Shown: positions 44,931 to 56,307, counted from the stretch's first letter. The stretch is 64,000 nucleotides of DNA from Novosphingobium sp. 9 (GCF_025340265.1 NZ_CP022707.1:1488501-1552500); one strand, 5' to 3'. Notes: a model not told the origin generated them from the sequence alone. A program made the numbers and translations.

Positions 44931-47900
44931 GGCTGGGCTGCATTTCCGTCTGGGGGGTCTTTTCGTCGCGGGTGACGCGGCGATGGACGAAGCTGAACAC
45001 GGTGGGAACGAAGAAGAGGGTGGCGATGGTGGCGCACATCAGGCCGCCGATCACCGCACGGCCGAGCGGGGCGTTCTGCTCGCCGCCGTCACCCATGCCG
45101 AGCGCCATCGGCAGCATGCCGATGATCATGGCAAGCGCGGTCATCAGCACCGGGCGGAAGCGGACCATGCCGGCCTGCATCGCCGCCTCGATGGCATCGC
45201 CGGTCTCGGCCAGCTTCTCGCGGGCGAAGGAGACGACGAGAATCGAGTTGGCGGTGGCGACGCCCATGCACATGATCGCGCCGGTCAGCGCCGGGACCGA
45301 TAGCGTGGTTCCGGTGGTGAACAGCATCCACACGATACCGGCGAGAGCCGCAGGCAGCGCGGTGATGATGACGAACGGGTCGAGCCAGCTCTGGAAGTTC
45401 ACCACGATCAGCAGGTAGATCAGCACGATGGCGCCGACCAGGCCCCAGCCCAGACCCGAGAACGCGGTGTTCATGGTCTGGTACTGGCCGCGCAGCGTCA
45501 CCGTCGAACCCTTGGGAACGGCGCTGTCGAGCGACTTGATGGCCTTGTTGATGTCGGTGGCGATCGCGCCGAGGTCACGGCCCGAAGGCGTGGCGTATAC
45601 GTCGAGCACCGGGGCGATGTTGTAGTGCGAGACCACAGCGGCCGTGCCGGTGCGCTTGATCGTCGCTACGGCGCCGAGCAACTGCGTGGGCACGCCTGCC
45701 GAACCGGAGACCGGCACGTTGTTGAGGTCGCTCATGGTGTTGACCATGTAGTCTGGCGTCTGGGCGACGACGGCGTAGGACACGCCATTGTCGGGGTTCA
45801 CGTAGTAGACCGGGGCGGTCTGCGAGGAACCGGCAAGGGTGTTGCCCAGGCTGGTCGTCACGTCCTTTTCGCTGAGGCCGTACTGGCCGGCGCGGCTGCG
45901 GTCGACATCGACCGAAAGCTGCGGGCTGGTTTCGGGCTGCTGGAGACGCAGGTCGGCAATGCCGGGGATCGCCTTCAGCTTGGCCATCAGCTTGTGCGCA
46001 TATTCACGCGAGGCCTCGGGATCCTTGCCGGAGATCTGGATGTCGATCGGGGCGGGCGAACCGAAGTTCAGGATCTGGCTGGTGATGTCTGCGGGCAGGA
46101 ACGAGAAGGTCGTGCCGGGGAAGCGGCGCGGCAGTTCGCGGCGCAGGGTGTTGACCCAGCCGTCGGTCGGCGCATGGCCTTCCTTCAGGGTGATCATCAT
46201 GTCGCCGTCCTGCGGACCGATGGTGCCGCTGGCATTGTAGACGGTGTTGATCGAGCTGACCGGCAGGCCGATGTTGTCGGTGATCGATGCCAGCTGATCG
46301 GCCGGGATCGTCTCGCGCACCTGCTGGGCGATCTTCTCGAAGTCCGACGCAGCGGTCTCGATGCGGGTGCCCACGGGAACGCGGACGTGCATCATGATCT
46401 GGCCGGAATCGACGTTGGGGAAGAAGTTGCTGCCCAGCAGGGTGACGAGACCCATAGACAGCACGACGATTGCCAGGAAGCCGATCATGAACGGCTTGCG
46501 GGCGCCCAGCGCGCGGCGCAGCAGCGCCACGTAGTTGCCGCGAACGATCTCGAAGCGCTTCTCGAACCCGCGCTGAAAATGCACCAGCGGATTGCGCGAG
46601 GTGGGCGAGCCCGAGTTGTGCACGTCCTCGCCATGGGTGGCGTGGGGCTTGAGGAGGTACATCGCCATCGTCGGCACCAGGGTACGCGACAGGATGAACG
46701 AGGCGACCATCGCGAAGACCACCGAAAGCGCCATCGGCACGAACAGGTAGCCTGCAACGCCGGGCAGGAAGAACATCGGCACGAACACGATGCAGATGCA
46801 CAGCAGCGAGACGAAGGCCGGGGTCACGATCTGGGCGGCGCCGTCGAGAATGGACTCGACCACGCCCTTGCCCTGTTCGAGGTGCCAGTTGATGTTCTCG
46901 ATGGTCACGGTTGCGTCATCGACGAGGATGCCGACCGCGAGGGCGAGGCCGCCCAGCGTCATCACGTTCAGCGTCTGGCCGAACACCGCCAGCGCCGCGA
47001 TCGCCGCCAGAATGGCCAGCGGGATCGAGAGCGCGATGATCACGGTCGAACGCCACGAGCCGAGGAACAGCAGAATCATCAGCGAGGTGAGCGCAGCGGC
47101 AATCGCGCCTTCGCGGACCACGCCTTCGACCGCGCCCTTCACGAACATCGACTGGTCGCCCACCGGCAGGATCTTCAGCGTGTCGGGCAGCGTCTGCTGG
47201 ATCTTGGGCAGGGCGGCCTTGACGCCGTTGACGACCGCGAGCGTGGATGCCGCGCCGTTCTTGAAGACGGTGAGCAGTACCGAGCGGGTGCCCTCGACAT
47301 GGACGACGTTCTGCTGCTGGGCGCTGCCGTCGCGGACGTGGGCAACATCGTGCATGTAGATCGTCGCGCCGTTCACCACCTTCACCGGAAGGTCATTCAG
47401 GCCGTCGATGGTGTCGGGTGCATTGTTGAGCTGGACCGAGTACTGCGTCGGCCCGATCTTGATGAAGCCGGCCGGATTGATCTGGTTCTGCGCGGCGATG
47501 GCGTTGCTGACGTCCTGCGCAGAAAGCCCCTTCGACTGCAGGGCCTGCGGGTCGAGGTCGATCTGGATCTGGCGGGTCTTGCCGCCCGAGGGGTAGGGCA
47601 TGGCGAGGCCCGGCACTGTCACCAGTCGCGTGCGGATCTGGTTCATGCCGATGTCGAACAGCTGGCCTTCCGACAGGCCCTTGCCCGACAGCGCCAGCTG
47701 CAGGATCGGCACGGTCGATGCGGAGTAGTTGAGGATCAGCGGCGGCGTTGCGCCTGCGGGCAGCTGCTTGAGGATCGTCTGCGAGACCGACGTGACCTGC
47801 GCGGTTGCCGTGCGGATGTCGACGGTCGGCTGGAAGTAGATCTTGACGACGCCCATGCCCTGGTAGGACTGGCTTTCGGTATGCTCGATGTCGTTGACGG

Positions 47901-48123
47901 TGGTGGTGAGCACGCGCTCGAAAGGTGTCACGATGCGATCGGACATGTCCTGCGGCGGCAGGCCCGAGTACTGCCAGGCGACAGCGATCACGGGGATCTT
48001 GATATCGGGAAAAATATCGACCGGCGTGCGCAGGGCGGCAATGGTGCCGCCGATGGCGATCAGGATCGCCATGACGATGAACGTCAACGGGCGGTGCAGG
48101 GCGGTCTTGACGATTCCAATCAT
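44923..48123 (-). CDS. RND-family efflux pump
   Basis: 1066 residues: MIGIVKTALHRPLTFIVMAI at the start, twelve helices, two periplasmic loops and the relay aspartates in LAVGILVDDATVTIENINW. Sequence features (VDIFPDIKIPVIAVAWQYSG) place it in the group of exporters related to the MdtB/C and CusA branches rather than the AcrB-like pump at 32647, so the two systems probably differ in substrates. It is the first gene of pump-adaptor-factor, an order opposite to the first operon. Confidence 0.92.
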   Translation of the reverse strand: MIGIVKTALHRPLTFIVMAILIAIGGTIAALRTPVDIFPDIKIPVIAVAWQYSGLPPQDMSDRIVTPFERVLTTTVNDIEHTESQSYQGMGVVKIYFQPTVDIRTATAQVTSVSQTILKQLPAGATPPLILNYSASTVPILQLALSGKGLSEGQLFDIGMNQIRTRLVTVPGLAMPYPSGGKTRQIQIDLDPQALQSKGLSAQDVSNAIAAQNQINPAGFIKIGPTQYSVQLNNAPDTIDGLNDLPVKVVNGATIYMHDVAHVRDGSAQQQNVVHVEGTRSVLLTVFKNGAASTLAVVNGVKAALPKIQQTLPDTLKILPVGDQSMFVKGAVEGVVREGAIAAALTSLMILLFLGSWRSTVIIALSIPLAILAAIAALAVFGQTLNVMTLGGLALAVGILVDDATVTIENINWHLEQGKGVVESILDGAAQIVTPAFVSLLCICIVFVPMFFLPGVAGYLFVPMALSVVFAMVASFILSRTLVPTMAMYLLKPHATHGEDVHNSGSPTSRNPLVHFQRGFEKRFEIVRGNYVALLRRALGARKPFMIGFLAIVVLSMGLVTLLGSNFFPNVDSGQIMMHVRVPVGTRIETAASDFEKIAQQVRETIPADQLASITDNIGLPVSSINTVYNASGTIGPQDGDMMITLKEGHAPTDGWVNTLRRELPRRFPGTTFSFLPADITSQILNFGSPAPIDIQISGKDPEASREYAHKLMAKLKAIPGIADLRLQQPETSPQLSVDVDRSRAGQYGLSEKDVTTSLGNTLAGSSQTAPVYYVNPDNGVSYAVVAQTPDYMVNTMSDLNNVPVSGSAGVPTQLLGAVATIKRTGTAAVVSHYNIAPVLDVYATPSGRDLGAIATDINKAIKSLDSAVPKGSTVTLRGQYQTMNTAFSGLGWGLVGAIVLIYLLIVVNFQSWLDPFVIITALPAALAGIVWMLFTTGTTLSVPALTGAIMCMGVATANSILVVSFAREKLAETGDAIEAAMQAGMVRFRPVLMTALAMIIGMLPMALGMGDGGEQNAPLGRAVIGGLMCATIATLFFVPTVFSFVHRRVTRDEKTPQTEMQPSHV

Positions 48124-48422
48124 CGACTACTCCAAAGGCCGTCCGGCACAGGTGGAGGGGCCACCGGACGACAGCAAATCCTCAACCCGAAATTTCGATG
48201 GACCGGCGTCGGTCGCCCAACAGAAACAGCGCGACAGGCCAAGCCTGTCGCTGTAGCCCTGTCGTTCAAGGGGCAACGGTTCCGGGCTTTGCCGGGCATT
48301 CCCGGTCGCTTCGGCTGAAATTGAGCACGCATGGTTGCGCTTTCACGCTTCGGATGGCCTCTGGTCAGGAATGTGTCCAATATATAATACGGCTGGATCG
48401 ATAGGCTGGACGAATTGATGCC
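48124..48422. promoter_or_regulatory. Divergent control region of the second RND operon and its LysR gene
   Basis: It contains a perfect TATAAT (48383-48388), two GGCTGGA repeats 13 bases apart (48391 and 48404) and a 9-bp hairpin GCGACAGGC-CAA-GCCTGTCGC (48231-48251). The repeats beside the TATAAT are likely LysR contacts. Confidence 0.5.
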
Positions 48423-49313
48423 ATGGATCTGAGACACTTGCGATATTTTCTGTGCGTCGCCGAGGAACTGCACTTCGGTCGGGCTGCGGCGCGGCTGGGC
48501 ATTTCGCAGCCGCCGCTCAGCCAGCAGGTGCGCGCGCTGGAAGAGGAACTGGGCGTGCAGCTGTTCGAGCGCACCAGCCGCCGGGTCCAGCTGACCGTCG
48601 CCGGGCGCCAGTTCGTGCCCGAAGCGCAGGCGACGCTCGATCAGGCCGAGCATGCCATGCTCACCGCCCGCCGGGCGCAGCGTGGCGAGATCGGGCGGCT
48701 GTCGCTGTCGTTCTCCACTTCGGTCCCGTTCATGCCGCGCATCGTCAAGGCGCTGTCCGGCTTCCGGCAGGAGAACGGGCAGGTCCGGCTCGATCTCCAC
48801 GAGCTCGCCCGCGACCTTCAGATCGATGGCGTGGTGCGCGACGAGATCGACATCGCGCTGGTGCGTTCGCTGGTCGATCCGCCGCTGCCGGCGGGTCTCG
48901 TCTCGCAATGCCTGATGCGCGAAGGGCTGGTCGTGGCGATGCGGGATGACCACAGGTTCGCCACGCTCGACAGGCGCCCGCGCGTTTCCGATCTGCGGGG
49001 CGAGCCGCTGGTGTTCTATGGCGGCAGCCGGGCAGCGGGCTTTGCCGATCACCTTGTGGCCTTGTGCCGGGCGGAGGGGTTCGAGGCCGATGTGGTGCTG
49101 GAGGCGTCCAGTCTTGCCACGCTGCTGGGGCTGACGGCGGCGGGTTTCGGGCTGACGGTGGTGTCCAACTCGCTCGCGCGCATCAGCGTCGAGCGGCTGG
49201 TGTTTCGCGATCTCGACGTGCCGTTCACCAGCGACCTGTGGATGGTCCACAAGGAAACGCTCACCCCCGCTGCGGCCCGTTTCCGGGCGATGCTGCTGGA
49301 CGATGGGGCATAG
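48423..49313 (+). CDS. LysR-family transcriptional regulator
   Basis: 296 residues, the family's standard size. The N-terminal winged helix is MDLRHLRYFLCVAEELHFGR plus AAARLGISQPPLSQQVRALE, followed by the substrate-binding fold (IGRLSLSFSTSVPFMPRIV). It is divergent from the RND operon and probably controls it. The inducer is unknown; related regulators often respond to aromatic acids. Confidence 0.9.
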   Translation: MDLRHLRYFLCVAEELHFGRAAARLGISQPPLSQQVRALEEELGVQLFERTSRRVQLTVAGRQFVPEAQATLDQAEHAMLTARRAQRGEIGRLSLSFSTSVPFMPRIVKALSGFRQENGQVRLDLHELARDLQIDGVVRDEIDIALVRSLVDPPLPAGLVSQCLMREGLVVAMRDDHRFATLDRRPRVSDLRGEPLVFYGGSRAAGFADHLVALCRAEGFEADVVLEASSLATLLGLTAAGFGLTVVSNSLARISVERLVFRDLDVPFTSDLWMVHKETLTPAAARFRAMLLDDGA

Positions 49314-49410
49314 GCCATTTAGCGGTGGCCTGAAGGCGGGGCCTAAAGGCTGGGTTCAACTCCGGCGGGACAGGATATTTCTCCTGCCGCCCGATGACGT
49401 TGGAGACTCG

Positions 49411-50120
49411 ATGCGTAAATGGATAGCGGTGCCGCTGGTGGCGCTTGTGCTCGGCGCGCTGCCGCTGGGAATGGTCGCCCGTGCGCAGATGCCTGCGGGT
49501 GATTTCGGCAATCTTGCCCGCTACCGGGCCGAGAACGAGGCGCTTGCAGGGCACGACGATCCCGCCCGCGTGGTGTTCATGGGCGATTCGATCACCCAGA
49601 ACTGGGCGCGCGAGCCCTATCTGCGTGATCGGACCGATCACATCGGGCGTGGCATCTCCGGGCAGACGGCACCGCAGATGCTGCTGCGCTTCCGCTCGGA
49701 CGTGATCGCGCTGCATCCGGCTGTCGTCCATATCATGGCGGGCACGAACGATGTGGCGGGCAATACCGGGCCGGAAACGCCGGACGAGATCTATGGCTAT
49801 ATCGTCTCGATGGTCGAACTCGCGCGGGCCAACGGCATCCGCGTGGTGCTCGCAGGGATACCGCCGACGCGCTATTTCAACTGGCGGCCCGAAGTCGGTG
49901 ATCAGGGGGCGGAGATCGCGGCGATCAACGCGCGTCTGGCCGCCTATGCGAAAGCGCACCGGATCGTCTTCGTGGACTATGCGCGCGTGCTGGCCGATCC
50001 ATCGGGGCGTTGAAGCCCGAACTCGGGCTCGACAGCGTGCATCCCAATCCGGCGGGCTACGCCGCGATGCAGCCGCTGGCAGAAGCGGCGATCCGGCAGG
50101 CGATGGCGCAAAAGCCGTGA
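49411..50120 (+). pseudogene. Secreted SGNH/GDSL hydrolase, frameshifted as sequenced
   Basis: The signal peptide is MRKWIAVPLVALVLGALPLG. Blocks of the SGNH fold are the nucleophile Ser in VVFMGDSITQNW, Gly in GRGISGQTAPQM and Asn in MAGTNDVAGN. The catalytic Asp-His (LDSVHPNPAGYAAM) falls in another frame after ADPSG. One extra G at GGGG 50002-50005 restores about 236 residues ending at 50120. TTGGAGA precedes the ATG. It is probably a carbohydrate or lipid esterase. fdhD starts within its last codons. Confidence 0.85.
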
Positions 50121-50917
50121 GCGGAAGCGCGACATTCCCGGCCCGCCGCCGCGCCTATGACGGGACTGCCGGCGATCCGGTCGAGATCGCGCTGCCGGTC
50201 GAGGCGCCGGTCGCCATCGAGATCAACGGCATGGCCTATGCCGTGATGATGGCGACGCCCATCGATCTTGAGGATTTCGTCACCGGCTTCCTGCTCGGCG
50301 AGGGGCTGGCGGAAGCCTCCGAGATCGGCGCCATCGCGCTGCACGCCGTGGAGGATGCGCTTTGGGGCACGGGGCACGTCGCGCGCGTGACCTTGCCTGC
50401 GCATCGTCTCGAACCGGTGATGCGCCGCGCGCGGGGGCGGGTGGGCGACAGCGCCTGCGGGATTTGCGGGATCGAGAGTGTCGAGGCGGCGCTGCGTCCG
50501 CTGCCCGGTTTGGAGCGTCGAACCGGCGCCACGCCCGAAGCCATCGCGCGCGCGCTCCACGCCTTGCGTGAGCGCCAGCCGCTGGGCCGCGAGACCCGCG
50601 CCAGCCATGCCGCTGGTTTTGCGGGAGAGGACGGCACGCTGCTTCTCGTGCGCGAGGATGTCGGGCGGCATAACGCGCTCGACAAGCTGCTGGGCGCACT
50701 GGCGAGGGAAGGGCGCGATCCATCCGTGGGCTTCGTGGTGATGACCTCGCGCTGTTCCTACGAGCTGGTCGAGAAGGCGGCGCGCGCAGGCGTGCCGCTG
50801 CTGGTGGCGATCTCGGCGCCGACCGACCTTGCCGTGTGCCGTGCCCATGCCGCCGGGCTGTCGATCGCGGCGGTGGCGCGCGACGATACGATGCTGTGGA
50901 TGCCCGCGCCGGAGTAG
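50117..50917 (+). CDS. fdhD: Formate dehydrogenase accessory sulfurtransferase FdhD
   Basis: 266 residues from GTG 50117, overlapping the previous stop (GTGA). Diagnostic parts are DLEDFVTGFLLGEGLA, the reactive loop SACGICGIESVEAAL with the CxxC cysteines, LLVREDVGRHNALDK and VMTSRCSYELVEKAARAGVP. FdhD passes sulfur from a cysteine desulfurase to the Mo/W-bis-MGD cofactor of formate dehydrogenase. No formate dehydrogenase gene is in the window, so its client lies elsewhere. Confidence 0.93.
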   Translation: MSGSATFPARRRAYDGTAGDPVEIALPVEAPVAIEINGMAYAVMMATPIDLEDFVTGFLLGEGLAEASEIGAIALHAVEDALWGTGHVARVTLPAHRLEPVMRRARGRVGDSACGICGIESVEAALRPLPGLERRTGATPEAIARALHALRERQPLGRETRASHAAGFAGEDGTLLLVREDVGRHNALDKLLGALAREGRDPSVGFVVMTSRCSYELVEKAARAGVPLLVAISAPTDLAVCRAHAAGLSIAAVARDDTMLWMPAPE

Positions 50918-51058
50918 AGGTGTTTGTGCGCGATAATATCTGGCTAATCCTGATCGTACGAAAGGCTGTGCGGACCGCAGTTTGATCGAGGTCAAGGATC
51001 GCCGTCAGGCGGCGCGGCATCCGGGGCTATCGAGACCGGGAGAAGGAGCCGCGCAACG

Positions 51059-51454
51059 ATGAACCAGACTACAGCTGCCGAGGCGGAAATTCCGCCGCTC
51101 GAAAGGCACGAAACCCATTCCCCGGTGCCGGGCACACCGTTCTTCGACGGCGTAGCCGCAGCGAAGGGCTACCAGCTCAATGCCATGTGCTTTTCCTTCA
51201 ACGATGCCCGCAATCGCGTGGCTTTCCGTCAGGACGAGGACGCCTACTGCGCGCAGTTCCACCTGACGCCGCAGCAGCGCGAGGCGGTCCGATCGCGCAA
51301 CGTGCTGGCGATGATCGAGGCGGGCGGCAATATCTACTATCTCGCCAAGCTGGCGGGCATTTTCGGGCTCAATGTGCAGGACATCGGCGCGCAGCAGACG
51401 GGCATGAGCGTCGAGGCGTTCCGCCAGCATCTCATCGATCAGGGAAAGGCATAA
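51059..51454 (+). CDS. LigA-like extradiol dioxygenase small (alpha) subunit, second copy
   Basis: 131 residues of the LigA superfamily: VPGTPFFDGVAAAKGYQLNA, FNDARNRVAFRQDEDAYCAQ, GGNIYYLAKLAGIFGLNVQD. The small subunit caps the active site of the LigB-type partner encoded five bases later. It is clearly divergent from the LigA at 58211. The pair may act on protocatechuate, gallate or a methoxylated analogue. Confidence 0.88.
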   Translation: MNQTTAAEAEIPPLERHETHSPVPGTPFFDGVAAAKGYQLNAMCFSFNDARNRVAFRQDEDAYCAQFHLTPQQREAVRSRNVLAMIEAGGNIYYLAKLAGIFGLNVQDIGAQQTGMSVEAFRQHLIDQGKA

Positions 51455-51458
51455 GATC

Positions 51459-52296
51459 ATGGCAAAAGTCGTCGGTGCATACTTCACCAGCCACGTCCCC
51501 TCGATCGGCGGGGCGATCTTCGGCGGCAAGCAGCAGGACCCGTACTGGAAACCGTTCTTCGACGGCTACCCCCGGTCCGCGAATGGCTCGCCGAAACCCG
51601 CCCGGACGTCGCCGTTTGCTTCTACAACGACCACGGGCTGAACTTCTTCCTCGACAAGATGCCGACGTTCGCGGTCGGCGCGGCGGCGGAATACTTCAAC
51701 AAGGACGAGGGCTGGGGACTGCCTGTTTTCAAACCCTTTTCCGGCCATCCCGCGCTTTCGTGGCATGTCATCGAGCAGCTTGTCGGCGATGATTTCGACA
51801 TCACGACATGCCAGTCGATGCTGGTGGATCATGCGCTGTCGATCCCGTTCGAACTGGCCTATCCCGATTGCGATGCCTGGCCGGTCAAGCTGGTGCCGAT
51901 CGCGATCAACACCGTGCAGTTCCCATTGCCCAGCGCTCGCCGCTGCCTTGAACTCGGCCGCAGTGTCGGTCGGGCGCTGGCCAGATGGCAGGGCGACGAG
52001 CGCATCGTGGTGGTCGGCACCGGCGGCCTCTCGCACCAGCTGGATGGCGAGCGGGCGGGCTTCCTCAACCCCGAATACGACCGCCTGTGCATGGACCGGC
52101 TGGCCAGCGACCCCGACCGGATCGCGGCGGACAGCATCGAGGAGATCATCCGGCTGTCGGGTGCGCAGGGCGTCGAACTGGTCAACTGGATCGCCGCGCG
52201 CGGGGCGCTGGGGGCAGCGCGGTGGAGACGCACCGCAATTACCACGCGCCGATCTCGAACACGGCAGGGGCTACGATGCTGCTTGAACCGGCTTGA
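51459..52296 (+). pseudogene. LigB-like extradiol dioxygenase large (beta) subunit, two frameshifts as sequenced
   Basis: It begins MAKVVGAYFTSHVPSIGGAI with the iron ligand His12. The frame breaks at CCCCC 51569-51573, resumes with VAVCFYNDHGLNFFLDKMPT (second His ligand), and breaks again at GGGGG 52210-52214 before the tail ETHRNYHAPISNTAGATMLL. One extra base at each run gives 279 residues, the LigB size. The ligand Glu in FLNPEYDRL and the catalytic His in GTGGLSHQLDGER are present. It forms an Fe(II) ring-cleavage enzyme with the LigA-like subunit. Confidence 0.85.
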
Positions 52297-52319
52297 GCAA
52301 CCGATTGGAGCAAAAAGAA

Positions 52320-52349
52320 AAGCCCCGGTGGAGTGATCCGCCGGGGCTT
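52320..52349. terminator. Terminator between convergent ligAB-2 and ligI
   Basis: 13-bp stem (one G-T pair) from AAGCCCCGG at 52320 to the complement ending at 52349, with a short loop; A-rich on its left side. Confidence 0.75.
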
Positions 52350-52356
52350 GTTCGTG

Positions 52357-54281
<1,925 letters not shown>

Positions 54282-54289
<8 letters not shown>

Positions 54290-54956
54290 ACTTCAGGCCT
54301 TCCTTCTCAAGACGCTCGCGCATCTTGTACATGTCGAGGCCGAGCACGCCGTTCGCCAGCTTCTCGCGCTTTTCGCCTTCGTTGGCTTCGCGGGCCTGCG
54401 CGGCCTTGAGCACTTCGGCGGCCTTTTCGCGCGGCACCACGACCACGCCGTCATCGTCGGCCACGATCACGTCGCCCGGCTGGACGGCGGCGTTGGCACA
54501 GACGACCGGCACGTTGACCGAGCCAAGCGTGTTCTTGACCGTGCCCTGCGCGTGGATCGCCTTGGACCACACGGGGAATTCCATCTCGGTCAGGTCGCGC
54601 ACATCGCGCACGCCGGCGTCGATGATCAGGCCACGGCAGCCGCGGGCGATGGCGCTGGTGGCGAGCAGGTCGCCGAAGTAGCCGTCCTCGCAGGGGCTGG
54701 TCGGCGCGAGCAGCAGCACGTCACCGGCCTTCAGCTGTTCGATGGCGACGTGGACCATCCAGTTGTCGCCCGGAGGGGCGCTGATCGTCACGGCCGATCC
54801 GGCAATGCGCGCGCCGCGATAGATCGGGGTCATGTAGCTGGCGAGCAGGCCGGTGCGGCCCTGCGCTTCATGCACGGTCGCCACGCCGCAGGCGGCGAGG
54901 CCGTCGATCACGTCCTGGTCCGCGCGTTCGATGTTCTGGACGACAATACCACTCAT
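54282..54956 (-). CDS. ligK: 4-carboxy-4-hydroxy-2-oxoadipate aldolase/oxaloacetate decarboxylase
   Basis: 224 residues of the class II HMG/CHA aldolase (RraA-like) family: [64 protein letters not shown] in parts, and DDDGVVVVP. The GD...R...D residues bind metal and substrate. It cleaves the last pathway intermediate to pyruvate and oxaloacetate. It is first in the leftward ligK-ligU-ligI operon, with AAGGAG before its ATG. Confidence 0.93.
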
Positions 54957-55056
54957 CAGGTCACTCCTTCTCTACCCTGCGCTAGATGGGAGCGAACGCG
55001 TCAAGGGTGAAAGAGAAACTTTGGCTTGGCGATAGGTTTTGGCTAAGTGATGCGTC
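54957..55056. promoter_or_regulatory. Divergent ligK/ligR control region
   Basis: A 100-bp gap between the leftward ligK operon and ligR. TTTGGCT occurs twice, at 55020-55026 and 55038-55044, an 18-base spacing suited to LysR-type contacts. Confidence 0.5.
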
Positions 55057-56208
55057 ATGGAGATCTGGAACCTGAACCTCAGGCACTTGCGTGCCGTGGG
55101 GAAAATCGCGGAATTGGGCACAGTGAATGCCGCCGCGATGGCCGTGAATCTGTCCCAGCCCGCAATAACACAGGCGTTGGGGCGACTCGAGTCGCAGCTT
55201 GGCATGCCGTTGTTCGAGCGACGGCATGACGGCATGATCCCGACGCAGGCGGGCGAGGCCTTCGCGCCGCGCATCCATGCCGCGCTGGAACATGTGCAGA
55301 GCCCGCACGTCACCATGAGCCGCCTGCGCGCGCTGCTCGCGCTGGCGGAAACCGGCAGCTATGCCGGGGCAGGGCAGGCGACGGGGCTGTCGCTCCCCTC
55401 GATCCACCGCGCGGTGAACGACCTGTCGCTGGCACTGCGCCGTCCGCTGGTGGTGCGCCGGGGCAAGGTGGTGATCACCACCGAGGCGGGTACGCAGCTG
55501 GCGCGCGAGTTCCGGCTGGCGAAGGTGGAGCTGGAGACGGGCCTTTCCGAGATCGACGCGCTGCGCGGCCACGAGACCCGGCGCATTACCATCGGCGCCA
55601 TGCCGCTCTCTCGCGCCCGCGTGCTGCCGCGTGCGGTGGCGCGGTTCATGCGTCGGCGGCCCAAGGTGAAACTCACCATCGTCGAAGGCTCGCGCGTGGA
55701 ACTGGTCGAGCCGCTGCGCAGCGGCACGCTCGACGTGATGGTGGGCGCACTGCGCGATCCGCTGATCGAAACCGACCTTGCCCAGCACCCGCTGTTCGAT
55801 GACATGCCGGCGTTCTTCGGGCGCGTCGGGCATCCGCTGGCAGGCTCGGATGCGGGACCGGAGCAACTGGCGGCCTATCCCATCGTGCTCCCGCCGCAGG
55901 GGGCGCCGCTGCGCGACAGTTGCGAGCGGTTCTTCGCAGCGGCGGGCGTACCGCTGCCCGCGGTGCCGATCGAATCCGGCTCGGTGATGATGATGCGCCA
56001 GATCATGCTGGAGAGCGACATCATCGCGCTGCTCTCGCCCGACCAGGTGACGGTGGAAGTGCAGGCCGGGTGGCTCTGCGAACTGGGGCGCCCGCCCAAG
56101 GGCTTCCACCGCACGATCGGCATGACCACGCGCGGCTCGCTGCGCCCGACCGAAGTCCAGCGCGAATTCTTCGAGGATCTGGCGGCGGCGGCCATCGAGG
56201 AAGGGTAG
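55057..56208 (+). CDS. ligR: LigR-type LysR regulator with two helix-turn-helix domains
   Basis: 383 residues, about 80 longer than usual. Residues 6-80 are a LysR winged helix (LNLRHLRAVGKIAELGTVNA, NLSQPAITQALGRLESQLG). A second such unit follows at about 90-160 (SRLRALLALAETGSYAGAGQ, LSLPSIHRAVNDLSLALRRP), then the effector domain (RRITIGAMPLSRARVLPRAV). The location between the ligKUI and ligJABC arms matches LigR, which activates both in response to protocatechuate or gallate in SYK-6 (knowledge of that system). The gene name rests on context. Confidence 0.85.
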   Translation: MEIWNLNLRHLRAVGKIAELGTVNAAAMAVNLSQPAITQALGRLESQLGMPLFERRHDGMIPTQAGEAFAPRIHAALEHVQSPHVTMSRLRALLALAETGSYAGAGQATGLSLPSIHRAVNDLSLALRRPLVVRRGKVVITTEAGTQLAREFRLAKVELETGLSEIDALRGHETRRITIGAMPLSRARVLPRAVARFMRRRPKVKLTIVEGSRVELVEPLRSGTLDVMVGALRDPLIETDLAQHPLFDDMPAFFGRVGHPLAGSDAGPEQLAAYPIVLPPQGAPLRDSCERFFAAAGVPLPAVPIESGSVMMMRQIMLESDIIALLSPDQVTVEVQAGWLCELGRPPKGFHRTIGMTTRGSLRPTEVQREFFEDLAAAAIEEG

Positions 56209-56307
56209 TTCGAAGGCGGTATCCGAGTGCAGGTGATTAGGCACAGGTTATACCGCCCGGCCACTTTCGATTGGCGGCTTTCCGCCTCGCAGGGCACATG
56301 AGGCGCC

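Noticed and set aside
45625..48318. An 897-codon rightward open frame
   Set aside because: It lies opposite the second RND pump gene, is rich in Arg, Asp, Gly and His as expected of a shadow in GC-rich DNA, and shows no domain.
51459..52296. Programmed frameshifting in the second ligB
   Set aside because: No slippery heptamer followed by a pseudoknot was recognised, and the same one-base loss in G/C runs occurs in unrelated genes, so sequence error is simpler.
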